In this document: positions 1 through 8,710 of the stretch, piece by piece
Layout: every line of letters starts with the position of its first letter
How positions within the stretch are numbered: the first letter of the stretch is position 1
Source of the DNA: Chthonomonas sp.
GTDB taxonomy: Bacteria; Armatimonadota; Fimbriimonadia; Fimbriimonadales; Fimbriimonadaceae
Length of the DNA: 64,000 nt
Direction: 5' to 3'
NCBI GenBank assembly: GCA_016788115.1
Contig: JAEURR010000005.1
Location: 372,001 to 436,000, forward strand
The notes under the pieces: generated by a model
The model's input: the letters and a program-made list of their open reading frames with translations, nothing else
The model's database searches: none
Told to the model about the DNA's origin: nothing
Made by a program: the position numbers and the translations under genes

Positions 1-589
1 TTCGTCGCATCGCGTTTTGCTTCATCGTTTCGATCTCTCTCTTGAAGACGTCCGGGGTTCCCACCCTGCGCATGTCGGCGGTCGCAAGCATCGCGGGCAA
101 TGGACCCACGTTGTACGACTTGCTAACGATCCGGACATTTCCGCGCGCCTCGATCAGTTGGTAAGCGTCGAGGTATCGCACGGAGTCGGCGGACAAGGCG
201 AGGTCGCCACCCACCTGCTTTATATGAACCCCGGGCGACAGACTGAGAACGCCCGCTTTTTGGTCCGCAACTGCCTTTGGGGCGGAAAAGGTGCTGCCCT
301 CAGTGCCGTCCTGGTAGAGGCTCCCGGTGACCTGATCAAACTGCCCGGCGGCACGGCCTTCTCCATCCAGCGAGACGCCTCCAGTGCTCCACTTGACGGT
401 CCACAAGGATTTCCCTTCCGGAGAAGTCTGAGTCATTGCTCCAGCGCCGGTGTTCACCTTGCGCGCAGGCTCGCTCGCGGTGGCCGACGACTCGGGCTTC
501 ACTTCAGGCTTGGGAGCGGTCGGCTTCGCGCCGCAGCCGCACAGCATGAAGAGCGCGGCGCAGGCCAGCGCGCCGCCGCTAGTCCACAA
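1..589 (-). CDS. LptC/OstA-like lipoprotein, 3' end cut by window edge
   Basis: Reading frame open on the minus strand from a TTG at 589 to the left edge, so the C-terminus is missing. The N-terminus is a short hydrophobic stretch ending in a lipobox-like Leu-Cys-Gly-Cys, followed by a Lys/Pro/Ser-rich linker. The body contains phrases typical of LptC/OstA-type proteins, such as TFSAPKAVAD, SLSPGVHIKQ, LIEARGNVRI and a closing TADMRRVGTPD. This suggests a periplasmic lipopolysaccharide-transport or LptC-domain protein. The start overlaps the end of rlmN by 11 bases, which implies coupling; an ATG at 547 is the alternative but would leave almost no signal peptide. The CDS is well supported; the LptC assignment is by family resemblance only. 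Confidence 0.55.
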   Translation of the reverse strand, partial: MWTSGGALACAALFMLCGCGAKPTAPKPEVKPESSATASEPARKVNTGAGAMTQTSPEGKSLWTVKWSTGGVSLDGEGRAAGQFDQVTGSLYQDGTEGSTFSAPKAVADQKAGVLSLSPGVHIKQVGGDLALSADSVRYLDAYQLIEARGNVRIVSKSYNVGPLPAMLATADMRRVGTPDVFKREIETMKQNAMRR

Positions 590-1655
590 CGCGCAAGCCT
601 CCCGATCGGCGGGCAAAACGACCCGTATGCTGGCCAGCAAGCTGCCCGCATGCGGCGGCGATGTCGTGCCCCCGTTCCACACGCTCGGTCACGTTGCAGC
701 CGCGACTCTCCAAGTAGCCTTTGAATCGGCGCACGTTCTCGCGCGTGGGTCGTTTGAATCCCTGACCCGTGTCCACCCAGTTGAACGGGATGATGTTGAT
801 GACGTTGGGTACGCCCTTCACGAGCTTGGCCAGGGCGTCCGCCTGCTCCCGCGAATCGTTGACCCCTTGAATCAGCAGGTACTCGATCGTGATCTTGCGT
901 CCCGTCGCCTCGTGGTAGGTCCGCATGGTGGCGAAGACTTCGGCCACCGGCCACTTGTGATTGACGGGCATGAGTCGCGAACGGACCTCGTCAACCGCCG
1001 AGTGGAGCGACAGCGCAAGGTGAATGGGGAGTTTGTGCTCGGCGAGTTTGAGTATCTGGGGAGCGAGACCGACGGTGGAGACGGTGATGTGACGCAGGCT
1101 GAGGCCCACTTCATCGTGCATGAGGTGAATCGTCTTGAGCAGATTGTCCAGGTTGAGGAGCGGCTCGCCCATCCCCATAAAGACCACGTGGCTCAAGCGG
1201 CGCTCGGTAAGTGACTGGAGAAGCAAGTACTGACCGATGATCTCGCTGACCTCTAGGTTGCGATCGAAGCCGCCAAGACCCGTTGCGCAGAAGGTGCAGC
1301 CCATCGGACAGCCGACCTGGGTCGAGAGGCAGCAGCTCACGCGATCTTGGTAAGGAAGCAGTACGCACTCAAAGACCTGCTGGTCGCCGCGGTGAACCAG
1401 GAGTTTTTCGACCCCGTCGGAGGACTTCTTGTGATCGGCGACTTGCAGTGGGCACGCCACAAACTCCGCCTCAAGCCTCGTTCGCAGTTGGACCGGCAGA
1501 TCGGTCATGAGTCCAAACTCACGAACGTTCTGGCGATACAGGTTCTGCGCAAGTTGTCGGCCACGCATCTTCGGCTCTCCGAGATCGACGAGGATTTCGG
1601 ACAGCTCGCGGGCGCTATGGCCCAGCAGGGCAGGCTTGGAGAGAACCATCGACAA
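579..1655 (-). CDS. rlmN: 23S rRNA (adenine2503-C2)-methyltransferase RlmN
   Basis: Radical-SAM methylase that methylates C2 of A2503 in 23S rRNA and, in many bacteria, A37 of some tRNAs. At 358 residues it has the usual family length. The radical-SAM cluster motif CPMGCTFC lies at residues 116-123. The two catalytic cysteines expected for the family are present: Cys109 in SCCLSTQVG and Cys336 in AAACGQLAG. The SAM-binding region MGMGEPLLN is also visible. The start at 1655 precedes a second Met two codons later. About 110 bases separate it from the divergent GYF-like gene, so both probably have promoters there. An LptC-like lipoprotein gene overlaps its 3' end. Confidence 0.95.
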   Translation of the reverse strand: MSMVLSKPALLGHSARELSEILVDLGEPKMRGRQLAQNLYRQNVREFGLMTDLPVQLRTRLEAEFVACPLQVADHKKSSDGVEKLLVHRGDQQVFECVLLPYQDRVSCCLSTQVGCPMGCTFCATGLGGFDRNLEVSEIIGQYLLLQSLTERRLSHVVFMGMGEPLLNLDNLLKTIHLMHDEVGLSLRHITVSTVGLAPQILKLAEHKLPIHLALSLHSAVDEVRSRLMPVNHKWPVAEVFATMRTYHEATGRKITIEYLLIQGVNDSREQADALAKLVKGVPNVINIIPFNWVDTGQGFKRPTRENVRRFKGYLESRGCNVTERVERGHDIAAACGQLAGQHTGRFARRSGGLRVVD

Positions 1656-1764
1656 CGAATCGGAGTTTACCTGTCACCAGGTTCAAACCCCGCTGAACGA
1701 AGTTACTTTGGGGCGACTGGGACCCTCCGCGACAGATTTGTCGTAAAAGCACGATAATAGGACC

Positions 1765-2352
1765 ATGTCTACGAAGTTCTTCGTGGTGATGCCAGACGGT
1801 CAGAAGTACGGCCCCGCCGAGGTCGACATGCTGACGCAATGGGCCGCCGAAGGCCGCTTGACGCATCAGTCGATACTCGAGTCTGCAGATACGGGCCAAC
1901 GTCTTCCTGCGGGCAGTGTCCAGGGAATTCTTTTCCTTGATGCGCCGTCAGGGCCCGCGGCTCCCCCTCAACAGCCGCGTCCATTCAGTTCTCCGGGAGT
2001 TCCTTCGCACCCACAGTCGAACCCCTACGAGAATCCCATCCCGCCCGCGGGTTTCAGTCAACCTCCGAGCCCGTATGCGCGACCCCACGACGTCTCGGGC
2101 TCAGGAGCGCTCGACCCTCAGACCCAGAACAACTTGATCATCTCGTGGGTCATGTTCGGCCTTGCCTTTGCAGGTTGCGGGTGCATCACACCGTGGATCG
2201 GGATGCACTTTGCCAAGAAAGTGGAGGCCGTCAACCCGGCGGTCGCCAAGGCACCCTACATCTGCAATCTGATCCTGGGCATCCTATCCGCGATCGGGGT
2301 CCTGCTTTACGTGTTCGTCATGCTTGCAGTTTTCGGAAGCGCGAGTCGTTGA
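1765..2352 (+). CDS. GYF-like domain protein with two C-terminal membrane helices
   Basis: 195 residues. Residues 1-55 resemble the bacterial GYF_2 domain (FFVVMPDGQKYGPAEVDML, then a conserved hydrophobic core), which is thought to bind proline-rich peptides. A Pro/Ser-rich linker (about 60-115) follows. The C-terminal part (about 120-195) has two hydrophobic helices, with CGCITPWIGMHFAKK between them, resembling DUF4190-type membrane tails. It probably sits in the inner membrane with the GYF part in the cytoplasm. Its stop overlaps the TTG start of the downstream Ppx/GppA gene by four bases (TTGA). Function unknown; the domain calls are by eye. Confidence 0.75.
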   Translation: MSTKFFVVMPDGQKYGPAEVDMLTQWAAEGRLTHQSILESADTGQRLPAGSVQGILFLDAPSGPAAPPQQPRPFSSPGVPSHPQSNPYENPIPPAGFSQPPSPYARPHDVSGSGALDPQTQNNLIISWVMFGLAFAGCGCITPWIGMHFAKKVEAVNPAVAKAPYICNLILGILSAIGVLLYVFVMLAVFGSASR

Positions 2353-3278
2353 GAAGAGCCGTCCTCGACGTGGGTTCAAACTCGGTGCTCACGCTCGTCG
2401 CGGAGTGGAAGCTCGGCGCGTGGCACACGGTAGGCGAAACCTCGGCGGTTACCGGGCTTGGGCGCGGGACCAAAGAGAGTGGGATCCTCACCGAGCAAGC
2501 GATGGCGGACACGCTCGCCGCGATCAAAACCGGATTCGATTGGGCACGTGAAAACGGCGCAACGGAGATCCTCGCCGGTGGGACGATGGCGCTGCGGATC
2601 GCGCGCAACACCGCCGAGTTTCTGGGGCGCGCCCAGGCGCAAGGGACACCCGTCCGGTTGGTATCGGGTGAGGAAGAGGCGGAGTTGGGGTTCCTGGCGG
2701 TCGCTGACGATCCAACGTTCCAGGGTGTGGATCGACTGAGTATCGTCGATCCGGGCGGCCACAGCACCGAACTCGTGACCGCGGTGCGAAACGCCAGCGG
2801 TGAATGGGAGACCGTCTTCAAGAAGAGTTATTCAGTCGGGGCGCTCGGCCTGGCCGAAGGGCCAATGCACGAGGAGTCGCCCGGCATCGCCGCACGCCTG
2901 CGCACCGCATCCGCGCTCGACGATCTCATTGGGCTCGATTACCTCCCGCTCGCCGCCGGTCAGACGATCGTGCTGGGTGCAACGGGAACGAACCTCGTCT
3001 CCATCCGCGAATCGATGGTGACCTGGCAGTCGGAGCGGGTGCATGGAGCGTGGCTCGATTACGAAGAGATCAGTCGCGCGGTCGCTTGGATGTGCGAGAT
3101 GACCGAAGCCCAGCGGCGCGCCATCCCCGGGATCGAGCTGGGCCGTGAGCGGACTCTCCACATCGGCGCGCTCATCTTAGAGAGGTTCCTTCAGAAGCTG
3201 CATGTCCTAGGTTGCACCGTCAGCGTCCGCGGGTGGCGACACGCCTTGCTCGAACGTGAGTTCGCGCCGGCGGTTTAG
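2349..3278 (+). CDS. Ppx/GppA-family phosphatase
   Basis: About 309 residues, starting at a TTG inside the TTGA overlap with the preceding gene. The homology begins at once: RAVLDVGSNSVLTLV is the N-terminal phosphate-binding strand of the ASKHA fold, GEEEAELGFLA is the motif around the catalytic Glu, and DPGGHSTEL is the second phosphate loop. The family hydrolyses inorganic polyphosphate or pppGpp, so a role in the stringent response or phosphate metabolism is likely; which substrate cannot be told. It lacks the C-terminal HD domain of long Ppx enzymes. Its stop codon overlaps that of the convergent secreted-protein gene by four bases (TTAG). Confidence 0.85.
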   Translation: MRRAVLDVGSNSVLTLVAEWKLGAWHTVGETSAVTGLGRGTKESGILTEQAMADTLAAIKTGFDWARENGATEILAGGTMALRIARNTAEFLGRAQAQGTPVRLVSGEEEAELGFLAVADDPTFQGVDRLSIVDPGGHSTELVTAVRNASGEWETVFKKSYSVGALGLAEGPMHEESPGIAARLRTASALDDLIGLDYLPLAAGQTIVLGATGTNLVSIRESMVTWQSERVHGAWLDYEEISRAVAWMCEMTEAQRRAIPGIELGRERTLHIGALILERFLQKLHVLGCTVSVRGWRHALLEREFAPAV

Positions 3279-4657
3279 GGCCGAGTTCCGCCGCGTTTGC
3301 CCGTACCGCCCCGGAATGCGGGCGGGGGCACCTCGCGCGGCTGAGACAACGAGAGGTCGCCCAGATAGTCCTTGCGGTACCGAATGCGCTGGACAAGCTG
3401 GTACTCGTACGTCGCCAATTCGCCGAGGGTGCGAAGGCCGTACTCGGTCATCAACTGCTTGACCGTCTGGGCAAGCGGATCGACCTTGCCAGTATTGACC
3501 TTGCGATCCATCAGCGTGGCCAGACCAGCCTCGCTTTTCACGAAATCTCCTACGGTTCCGCTGACGACGGTGCCGTCGTCCAACGTGACCGAGAACGGGT
3601 CACCGGCGGGGAAATAGCGCTTCATCGCAATGTCAATCTGCGAGATGCAGAAGTCGCGGCTGGTCAGCCCCGCGTGCTGGAATACGGCAGTCAACCGCTT
3701 GTCCTCAATAATCGTAGCCACGGCCGCCGCACCGATTTTCTCCTCGCCCGTGTTCAGGTCGAGTGCCACGATGTAGCCAGCGGGCGCGACGTCGATCCCA
3801 TATTGGCGGAAGTCGCGTTGGAACGAGGTGGGATTGTCCTTCTTGAGGTCCAACAGCACATCGCCGAGCGAGCCTGCTCCTTCTTTCAGCGTGGCGAACT
3901 GGATCACGCCGACGCTGAGGAACCCAGTGTCATAAGTGTTCACCGAATCAAAGCCGCCTTCCAGCAACGAAACGGATGCCATGATGCGCTTCGCTCGATC
4001 GTCGAGCCCGGCCGAGCGGAATAGGGCTTGCAGATCCGACTCCGGCATCTTCTTGACGCTGACCCCGCCGCTTCGGACGCCTTGCGAGAATCGGTAATAG
4101 GCGAACTTGGGGCGCATGGAGACATTGTCTTCGTAGCTCAGCGTAACCCCGGTCGAGAAGGTGATCTTGTATCCTGTGGGTCGGACACAGCTTGCGAAAA
4201 TCGGCGGTTCTCCGGCGAGAGCGACGAGCGAATCCGGCGGTAAGCCGGGATCTGGAGGCAGCATGGTGGTCGTCGGTCGACCGTTCGCCTGGTCGGCTTC
4301 CAATTGGGCGACCGCCCGGTCAAAGTTCACCTTCGCGTCGATCCAAGCGTCCCATGTAGCCGCCTCAGGATCCTGCGACTTCGGGTCTTGGGTCGGAATC
4401 ACTTTGCCGAAGCCACGCGCCCGGTAGTAGTTCCACAGCCACGTGGAGCCCTCCACAGTCAAACGCATCTGCGACCGACCCGCCTTCTCGGCGCTGGCGG
4501 GCGCAGTGAGCGCAAATCGGCCCGGCTTGTTCCAATCCGCGCGAATCTGTTCCGACTCGCCCTTTGAGAAGTAGGGGTTCTGGGTCATCGATCGGTTTGA
4601 GGCAACCGCGATGGCGCTGACCATCGCAAGTACGGCAATTACACGTGGTTCTGGCAT
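3275..4657 (-). CDS. Secreted protein of unknown function, possibly lysozyme-like
   Basis: I place the start at the Met giving MPEPRVIAVLAMVSAIAVA, a normal signal peptide; an in-frame ATG at 4687 would add ten residues ahead of it. The mature protein is about 440 residues. A central segment (SLLEGGFDSVNTYDTG, then SVGVIQFATL) is reminiscent of lysozyme or chitosanase-like folds in which an early Glu is catalytic. A later part is rich in charged helices, and the tail is Pro/Gly/Arg-rich. No clear family is recognised, so the enzymatic idea is only a hint. It is convergent with the Ppx/GppA gene, sharing the stop region. It is a full-length, plausible gene with codon use like its neighbours. 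Confidence 0.7.
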   Translation of the reverse strand: MPEPRVIAVLAMVSAIAVASNRSMTQNPYFSKGESEQIRADWNKPGRFALTAPASAEKAGRSQMRLTVEGSTWLWNYYRARGFGKVIPTQDPKSQDPEAATWDAWIDAKVNFDRAVAQLEADQANGRPTTTMLPPDPGLPPDSLVALAGEPPIFASCVRPTGYKITFSTGVTLSYEDNVSMRPKFAYYRFSQGVRSGGVSVKKMPESDLQALFRSAGLDDRAKRIMASVSLLEGGFDSVNTYDTGFLSVGVIQFATLKEGAGSLGDVLLDLKKDNPTSFQRDFRQYGIDVAPAGYIVALDLNTGEEKIGAAAVATIIEDKRLTAVFQHAGLTSRDFCISQIDIAMKRYFPAGDPFSVTLDDGTVVSGTVGDFVKSEAGLATLMDRKVNTGKVDPLAQTVKQLMTEYGLRTLGELATYEYQLVQRIRYRKDYLGDLSLSQPREVPPPAFRGGTGKRGGTRP

Positions 4658-4789
4658 AGCTCTAAGTTTAAGAATCGGCCACGGCACGATACTTTATCAT
4701 AGTCCAAATTTCTAATCGCTCCAATCGCGGGTCGATCGCGGGGCTGGCTCATACAAATCTCAACACTTTGTGCCGAGAATTCCTTAGCG

Positions 4790-5647
4790 ATGGGACTCGC
4801 CCTCAATTACGAGTCGGATGCACGCGAACATCTTCGCGCCGTCCTACAAAAGCTCGATGCGAATGCTGACCTGGATCACCTGATCCATCGTCTGGTCGGC
4901 GTCGTCAACCATTACGTTCCGTCGCCGGTTGTGCTGGACCGATTCGTTTGTGTCGATCCTGCGCTGAAACTAAAGCTACTGAACTCAGTGCGCGAATTCG
5001 TGATCGAGGACCCACGGCGCCCCTTCGAGAGCGCAGCAGACATCATCGAGATCTACGGCGATCGCCACGTGGCCGAGCTGACGGTGATCATGCTCGTAGA
5101 CCAGATCCACTCCAGCGTCTTCAAGGGTTCCGGCTATCTGTCCCGCGAGCTCACGAAGCACGCGGTCGCAAGCGCGGCAACCATGCGTTGGCTGGCGAAG
5201 CGCCATGGTGAAGACGAGGATCAGTGGTTCTTGTACGGCATGTGCTGGCGAATCGGCATTCCCGTGCTGTGCAACTACGATGCGGGCACCTACGCCAAAT
5301 GCGTCTCGAACTTGATGGGTACAGGTGTGCAGTTGCACGCCGCAGAGCTCTCCATGTTCCGTCTGAACCACCGGCAAGTGACGCATGCCATCTTTGGCGA
5401 GCGGGCTTTTCCGGAATTCATGATCGCAGCGGCGGACCCGGATTCGATCCCGAGCCGCTTGAAACGCCATGCAGCATTCGCATCGCATGCCGCGCACAAG
5501 CTGGGCTTCGACATGGGCTTGGCAACCGTCGCAAACCCAATTTTGCCGCACCATCTGCAGCAAGCCGAGATCGACGTCTCGGACCTCGGGCTCATCCGAT
5601 CGGCAGTGCTGGATGCGGTCTCAGACTTCCAGCGGTACAAGCTGTAA
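4790..5647 (+). CDS. HDOD-domain protein
   Basis: 285 residues, almost entirely one HDOD-type helical domain. Recognisable pieces are PSPVVLDRFVCVDPALKLKL (about 45-65), the helix with YGDRHVAELTVI, and HAAELSMFRLNHRQVTHAIF (about 180-200), where HD-GYP relatives keep metal ligands but HDOD proteins do not. HDOD proteins are signalling or regulatory scaffolds, often tied to motility, competence or two-component systems. No GGDEF, EAL or receiver domain is fused here. About 100 bases of AT-richer DNA upstream probably hold its promoter. The partner and signal cannot be inferred from the context. Confidence 0.7.
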   Translation: MGLALNYESDAREHLRAVLQKLDANADLDHLIHRLVGVVNHYVPSPVVLDRFVCVDPALKLKLLNSVREFVIEDPRRPFESAADIIEIYGDRHVAELTVIMLVDQIHSSVFKGSGYLSRELTKHAVASAATMRWLAKRHGEDEDQWFLYGMCWRIGIPVLCNYDAGTYAKCVSNLMGTGVQLHAAELSMFRLNHRQVTHAIFGERAFPEFMIAAADPDSIPSRLKRHAAFASHAAHKLGFDMGLATVANPILPHHLQQAEIDVSDLGLIRSAVLDAVSDFQRYKL

Positions 5648-5779
5648 GCATTTCCAGGCACGCCCCTGGCACTTTCCTCCTAAAACCGTGCAAACTATCG
5701 TCACGCGTTGCGCGTCAATCTTCGGGAACTCCGTAACCGGGTTCTGGATGAAGGGACGACGAAACCGATAAGGTAGGAA

Positions 5780-7108
5780 TTGACGAACGTGCTCAAGAAA
5801 GGCAATTTGCTTGTGTTGGCGATGTCGGCGGCATTGATCGCTGGCTGCGGTGGCGGTGGATTTTTCGATTTCCACGATGATTCCGGGAGCACTTCCGGTG
5901 GGTCTTCGAGCGGTGGCTCCTCCAGCGGCGGCGGCGGCATCTCTCGCAACTACCCCACGTTCAATTTGTCGCAGAACGGCATCGTTCAGGTCACCTTCCT
6001 GAGTGGCCTGAGTCGGCGCGCGACCGGATCGCAAGTTGCGGTTATTAACGCGGTCGAGTTCCAGAACGACGATGGCGAGCGGATTCCTGGCGCCAGCCAG
6101 GGTGCCTTCCCTGAGCTCTCAGTGGTGCTGGACGAGTACCGCATCAACACGGGCGAGATCGTGGTTAACTTCGACGGAACTCGCGCGAGCCAGATGTTCA
6201 CCGAGTTCCCGCTCCAGATCGCGAAGCTCAAGGAGATCCAGTCGGACGGAACAGCACAGGATCTGCCGATCGCAGGCAGTCCGGTTTTCGCCGCATCGCA
6301 ACCATTTGACGTGGATATGACCGTCGTGCCGGGTCGGTACACCGGTATTCAGGTACGCCTTGATCAGGAAATCGTGAAGTACAACAGCACCACGGGCCTG
6401 ATCTTCGACGAGGATAAGTTCCAAGCGTTCAACTACGATTTTCGCGGATCGATGCCGACTTTCTTCTCCGACTATCTCGCGTTTGACCTGAATGCGACGC
6501 CCGCTGGCGATCGCCCGTTCATGTCGAATGGCCAAGTAGCGGACCGCGTTTACTTCAGCGGTGACGGCATCGCCATCAGCCGCGGCGTCGGCTCGACCAG
6601 CAAGTTCGAGTTGCTCGCACCCATTGCGATCCAGTCGGGCACGATCCAAGTCGGTCCCACGATTGGCGGACGCAAGGCGAACAACACCTACCTGCTGACC
6701 GATAGCAATCCGAGCTCGTCGACCGAGACGGCGCTTACCGGCGTCTGGAAGCCTCACACCGACGTGGTCTCGCCCGGCGGCGACATCACCATGATCGCCT
6801 TCCCGAAGAGTGATGATGGTGCCTCGCAGCAGTTGGTCATCTACAAGCAAGCAAACGGATCGATCACCGCGATGTGGCAGGGACAGGTGGACTACTCGGA
6901 CGATTCGACGTCCGGAACGTTCAAGCTCTTCCCCGTCAGCACAGTTGACAACGCCATCCCGGTCACCACGGAGACCGTGACAGGCACCGTTTCAGGCCTT
7001 GTGACTCAGAACGGGGCGGTCATGCGCGGCAACTGGCTAGTCTCGGGGACGACCCCGGGCAGCTGGGTCTTCGGCACCAGCGGCGGATTCGCAACCTATC
7101 GACGTTGA
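5780..7108 (+). CDS. Lipoprotein with Gly/Ser linker, unknown function
   Basis: 442 residues from a TTG start at 5780, preceded by AGGTAGGA as a plausible ribosome-binding site. MTNVLKKGNLLVLAMSA followed by lipobox IAGC marks an exported lipoprotein, and a Ser/Gly repeat linker (about 35-55) separates the lipid anchor from the body. The body looks beta-rich (VVLDEYRINTGEIVVNFDG, VVPGRYTGIQVRLDQE) and resembles surface or DUF4382-like carbohydrate-associated domains, but I cannot assign a family. Its stop overlaps the TTG start of dop by four bases, so it is probably cotranscribed with the UBact-proteasome genes. A functional link is not shown. Confidence 0.75.
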   Translation: MTNVLKKGNLLVLAMSAALIAGCGGGGFFDFHDDSGSTSGGSSSGGSSSGGGGISRNYPTFNLSQNGIVQVTFLSGLSRRATGSQVAVINAVEFQNDDGERIPGASQGAFPELSVVLDEYRINTGEIVVNFDGTRASQMFTEFPLQIAKLKEIQSDGTAQDLPIAGSPVFAASQPFDVDMTVVPGRYTGIQVRLDQEIVKYNSTTGLIFDEDKFQAFNYDFRGSMPTFFSDYLAFDLNATPAGDRPFMSNGQVADRVYFSGDGIAISRGVGSTSKFELLAPIAIQSGTIQVGPTIGGRKANNTYLLTDSNPSSSTETALTGVWKPHTDVVSPGGDITMIAFPKSDDGASQQLVIYKQANGSITAMWQGQVDYSDDSTSGTFKLFPVSTVDNAIPVTTETVTGTVSGLVTQNGAVMRGNWLVSGTTPGSWVFGTSGGFATYRR

Positions 7109-8541
7109 ACCTAGGCCTTCTCACAGGCATCGAAACTGAATATGGCCTGTTCGTCGAAGGGCGGACACCAACGGACCAAGTGGAGGACGCCGCGGAATTT
7201 GTGCGGAGCCACCTTGGTCCGTCTTTCGTTGGATGGAATTACGACCACGAATCGCCGCGAAATGACCTGCGTGGGTTCAAGCTTGAGCGGCTGAGCGTCG
7301 ATCCGGAAGACTGGAAGTTTGAATCGGGCTCGCGCGTGCGACAGTCCGACGCGGCCGTGCGGAGCGACCGCGTGATGCACAACGGGGGAAGGTACTACAA
7401 CGACCACGGCCACCCCGAGTACGCCACCCCCGAATGCCTGGACACCGCCGATCTGGTGTGTCACGACCTCGCAGGGCATGCGACGCTGCGTCATTGCGCC
7501 ACACAGTTCACCGAGAGGACCGGTCGGCGATGCAAGGTCTACAAGAACAACACAGACTTCCACGGGGCTTCGTACGGAACGCACGAGAGCTACCTGGTGC
7601 CGCGCGCGGTCGGGTTTGAGGCATTGTACGCGGCGGTAATGCCGATGCTGGTCGCGCGAACCATCTTGTGCGGCGCAGGCAAGGCGTGCGCTGAATCCGG
7701 GGAGCCCTGTGATTTCCAACTGAGCCAACGGGCAGACTTCTTCATGGAATCGGCGAACGCAGAGACGCTGTACCGCCGACCGATCTTTAACACCCGAGAC
7801 GAGCCGCATGCCGACCCGCGAAAGTGGATGCGGTTGCACGTCATCTCGGGCGATGCGAACATGAATCCGAACGCGACCGCACGCAAAGTCTCCTTGATGC
7901 ACATCGCGTTGCGGCTCGCTGAGGCGGGCCATGCGCCCCGCTGGCCGCTGGCCGATCCTGTCCGGGCCATCAGGCAAATCAGCCGCGATACAACGCGCAA
8001 GTTTGAGACACCGGAGGGGGTGAGCGCCTACGCTATCCTGGATTCATATCTTGAAGCAGCCGTGCAGCATCTTGATCTCTGCTCCCGTGGCCGGGAGGCG
8101 CTCGATGAGATCGCACGGGTGATGAATTGGGTCCGAAGTCTTGATGACCAGGCGATCGGCGCAGTGGACTGGGTCGCCAAAGAGTACTTGCTCAGAGCGT
8201 TTTCAGGCGACCTGGATGGGCGCGCCGTGGATCTGGCCTACTGCGACCTGGATCGCGACGAGGGACTGTACTACGGTCTCGCCGCAGCCGGTATGGTGCC
8301 CGATCTGGACGATCTCGTTGAGCTGACTGAGGCTCCACCTACCCGAGCGGCCTGGCGAGCGCTGGCACTCGAAAGGTGGCCTGAAGCAGTCAGAGCGGTC
8401 ACGTGGAGTAGCTTGACCTTGGCGGTCGGAAGCGGAGAAATTGAGGTGGCATTACCTCCGGACATCGCTGCTCCCCCGAACCCGGAGTCTATACTCAGCG
8501 TAGAAGATTTCATCACTGAATTGGAGCGGTGCAATGCCTGA
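7105..8541 (+). CDS. dop: Dop-type UBact/Pup deamidase-deconjugase
   Basis: 478 residues of the Dop/PafA carboxylate-amine ligase-like family. The N-terminal GIETEYG is the beta-strand with the metal-binding Glu. WNYDHESPRNDLRGF, the loop region before YNDHGHPEYATPE and the later QLSQRADFF and NTRDEPHAD match Dop rather than PafA; Asp100 in YNDHGHPEY corresponds to the catalytic Asp of Dop. It would deamidate the C-terminal Gln of the tag encoded next door and remove the tag from lysines. It starts at TTG within TTGA, overlapping the upstream lipoprotein stop. Its 3' end carries the ribosome-binding site and start of the UBact gene (8-base overlap). The ligase PafA is not in this window. Confidence 0.9.
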   Translation: MNLGLLTGIETEYGLFVEGRTPTDQVEDAAEFVRSHLGPSFVGWNYDHESPRNDLRGFKLERLSVDPEDWKFESGSRVRQSDAAVRSDRVMHNGGRYYNDHGHPEYATPECLDTADLVCHDLAGHATLRHCATQFTERTGRRCKVYKNNTDFHGASYGTHESYLVPRAVGFEALYAAVMPMLVARTILCGAGKACAESGEPCDFQLSQRADFFMESANAETLYRRPIFNTRDEPHADPRKWMRLHVISGDANMNPNATARKVSLMHIALRLAEAGHAPRWPLADPVRAIRQISRDTTRKFETPEGVSAYAILDSYLEAAVQHLDLCSRGREALDEIARVMNWVRSLDDQAIGAVDWVAKEYLLRAFSGDLDGRAVDLAYCDLDRDEGLYYGLAAAGMVPDLDDLVELTEAPPTRAAWRALALERWPEAVRAVTWSSLTLAVGSGEIEVALPPDIAAPPNPESILSVEDFITELERCNA

Positions 8542-8710
8542 ACGAATCAACCGACCGAAGCCAGCTGAACCCGAGCGCAAACTGGGAGAAGACGAGGGGC
8601 CCAAGAACCCCAACCTGCAAAAGCCTTCCTTGCCCAACGAGTTGTTGCGCCGGATGAAGAATATTGATCCAGACCAGGCGAAGAAGTATCGCCAGCGCAG
8701 CGGCCAATGA
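8534..8710 (+). CDS. UBact, prokaryotic ubiquitin-like protein modifier
   Basis: 58-residue protein, highly charged and without Cys, beginning MPERINRPKPAEPERK and ending DPDQAKKYRQRSGQ. The disordered Pro/Lys/Glu-rich N-half, a helix-forming middle (LPNELLRRMKNID) and the C-terminal YRQRSGQ match UBact, the Pup-like modifier described from several Gram-negative phyla; actinobacterial Pup has a different C-terminal stretch. The last residue is Gln, so deamidation to Glu would be needed before ligation, which fits the adjacent dop. GGAG at 8523-8526, inside dop, is 7 bases before the ATG. The gene overlaps dop by 8 bases and its stop overlaps the prcB start (ATGA at 8707-8710). Seven Lys residues could accept chains. 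Confidence 0.92.
   Translation: MPERINRPKPAEPERKLGEDEGPKNPNLQKPSLPNELLRRMKNIDPDQAKKYRQRSGQ

Noticed and set aside
2145-2348. 68-residue N-terminal extension of the Ppx/GppA gene
   Set aside because: It overlaps the GYF-like membrane gene; the Ppx/GppA fold begins at the TTG at 2349.
8534-8710. Calling the tag a standard actinobacterial Pup
   Set aside because: The C-terminal stretch YRQRSGQ and the Pro-rich N-half fit UBact; Pup proteins end in a different conserved sequence (KGGQ/E type) although the locus logic is the same.
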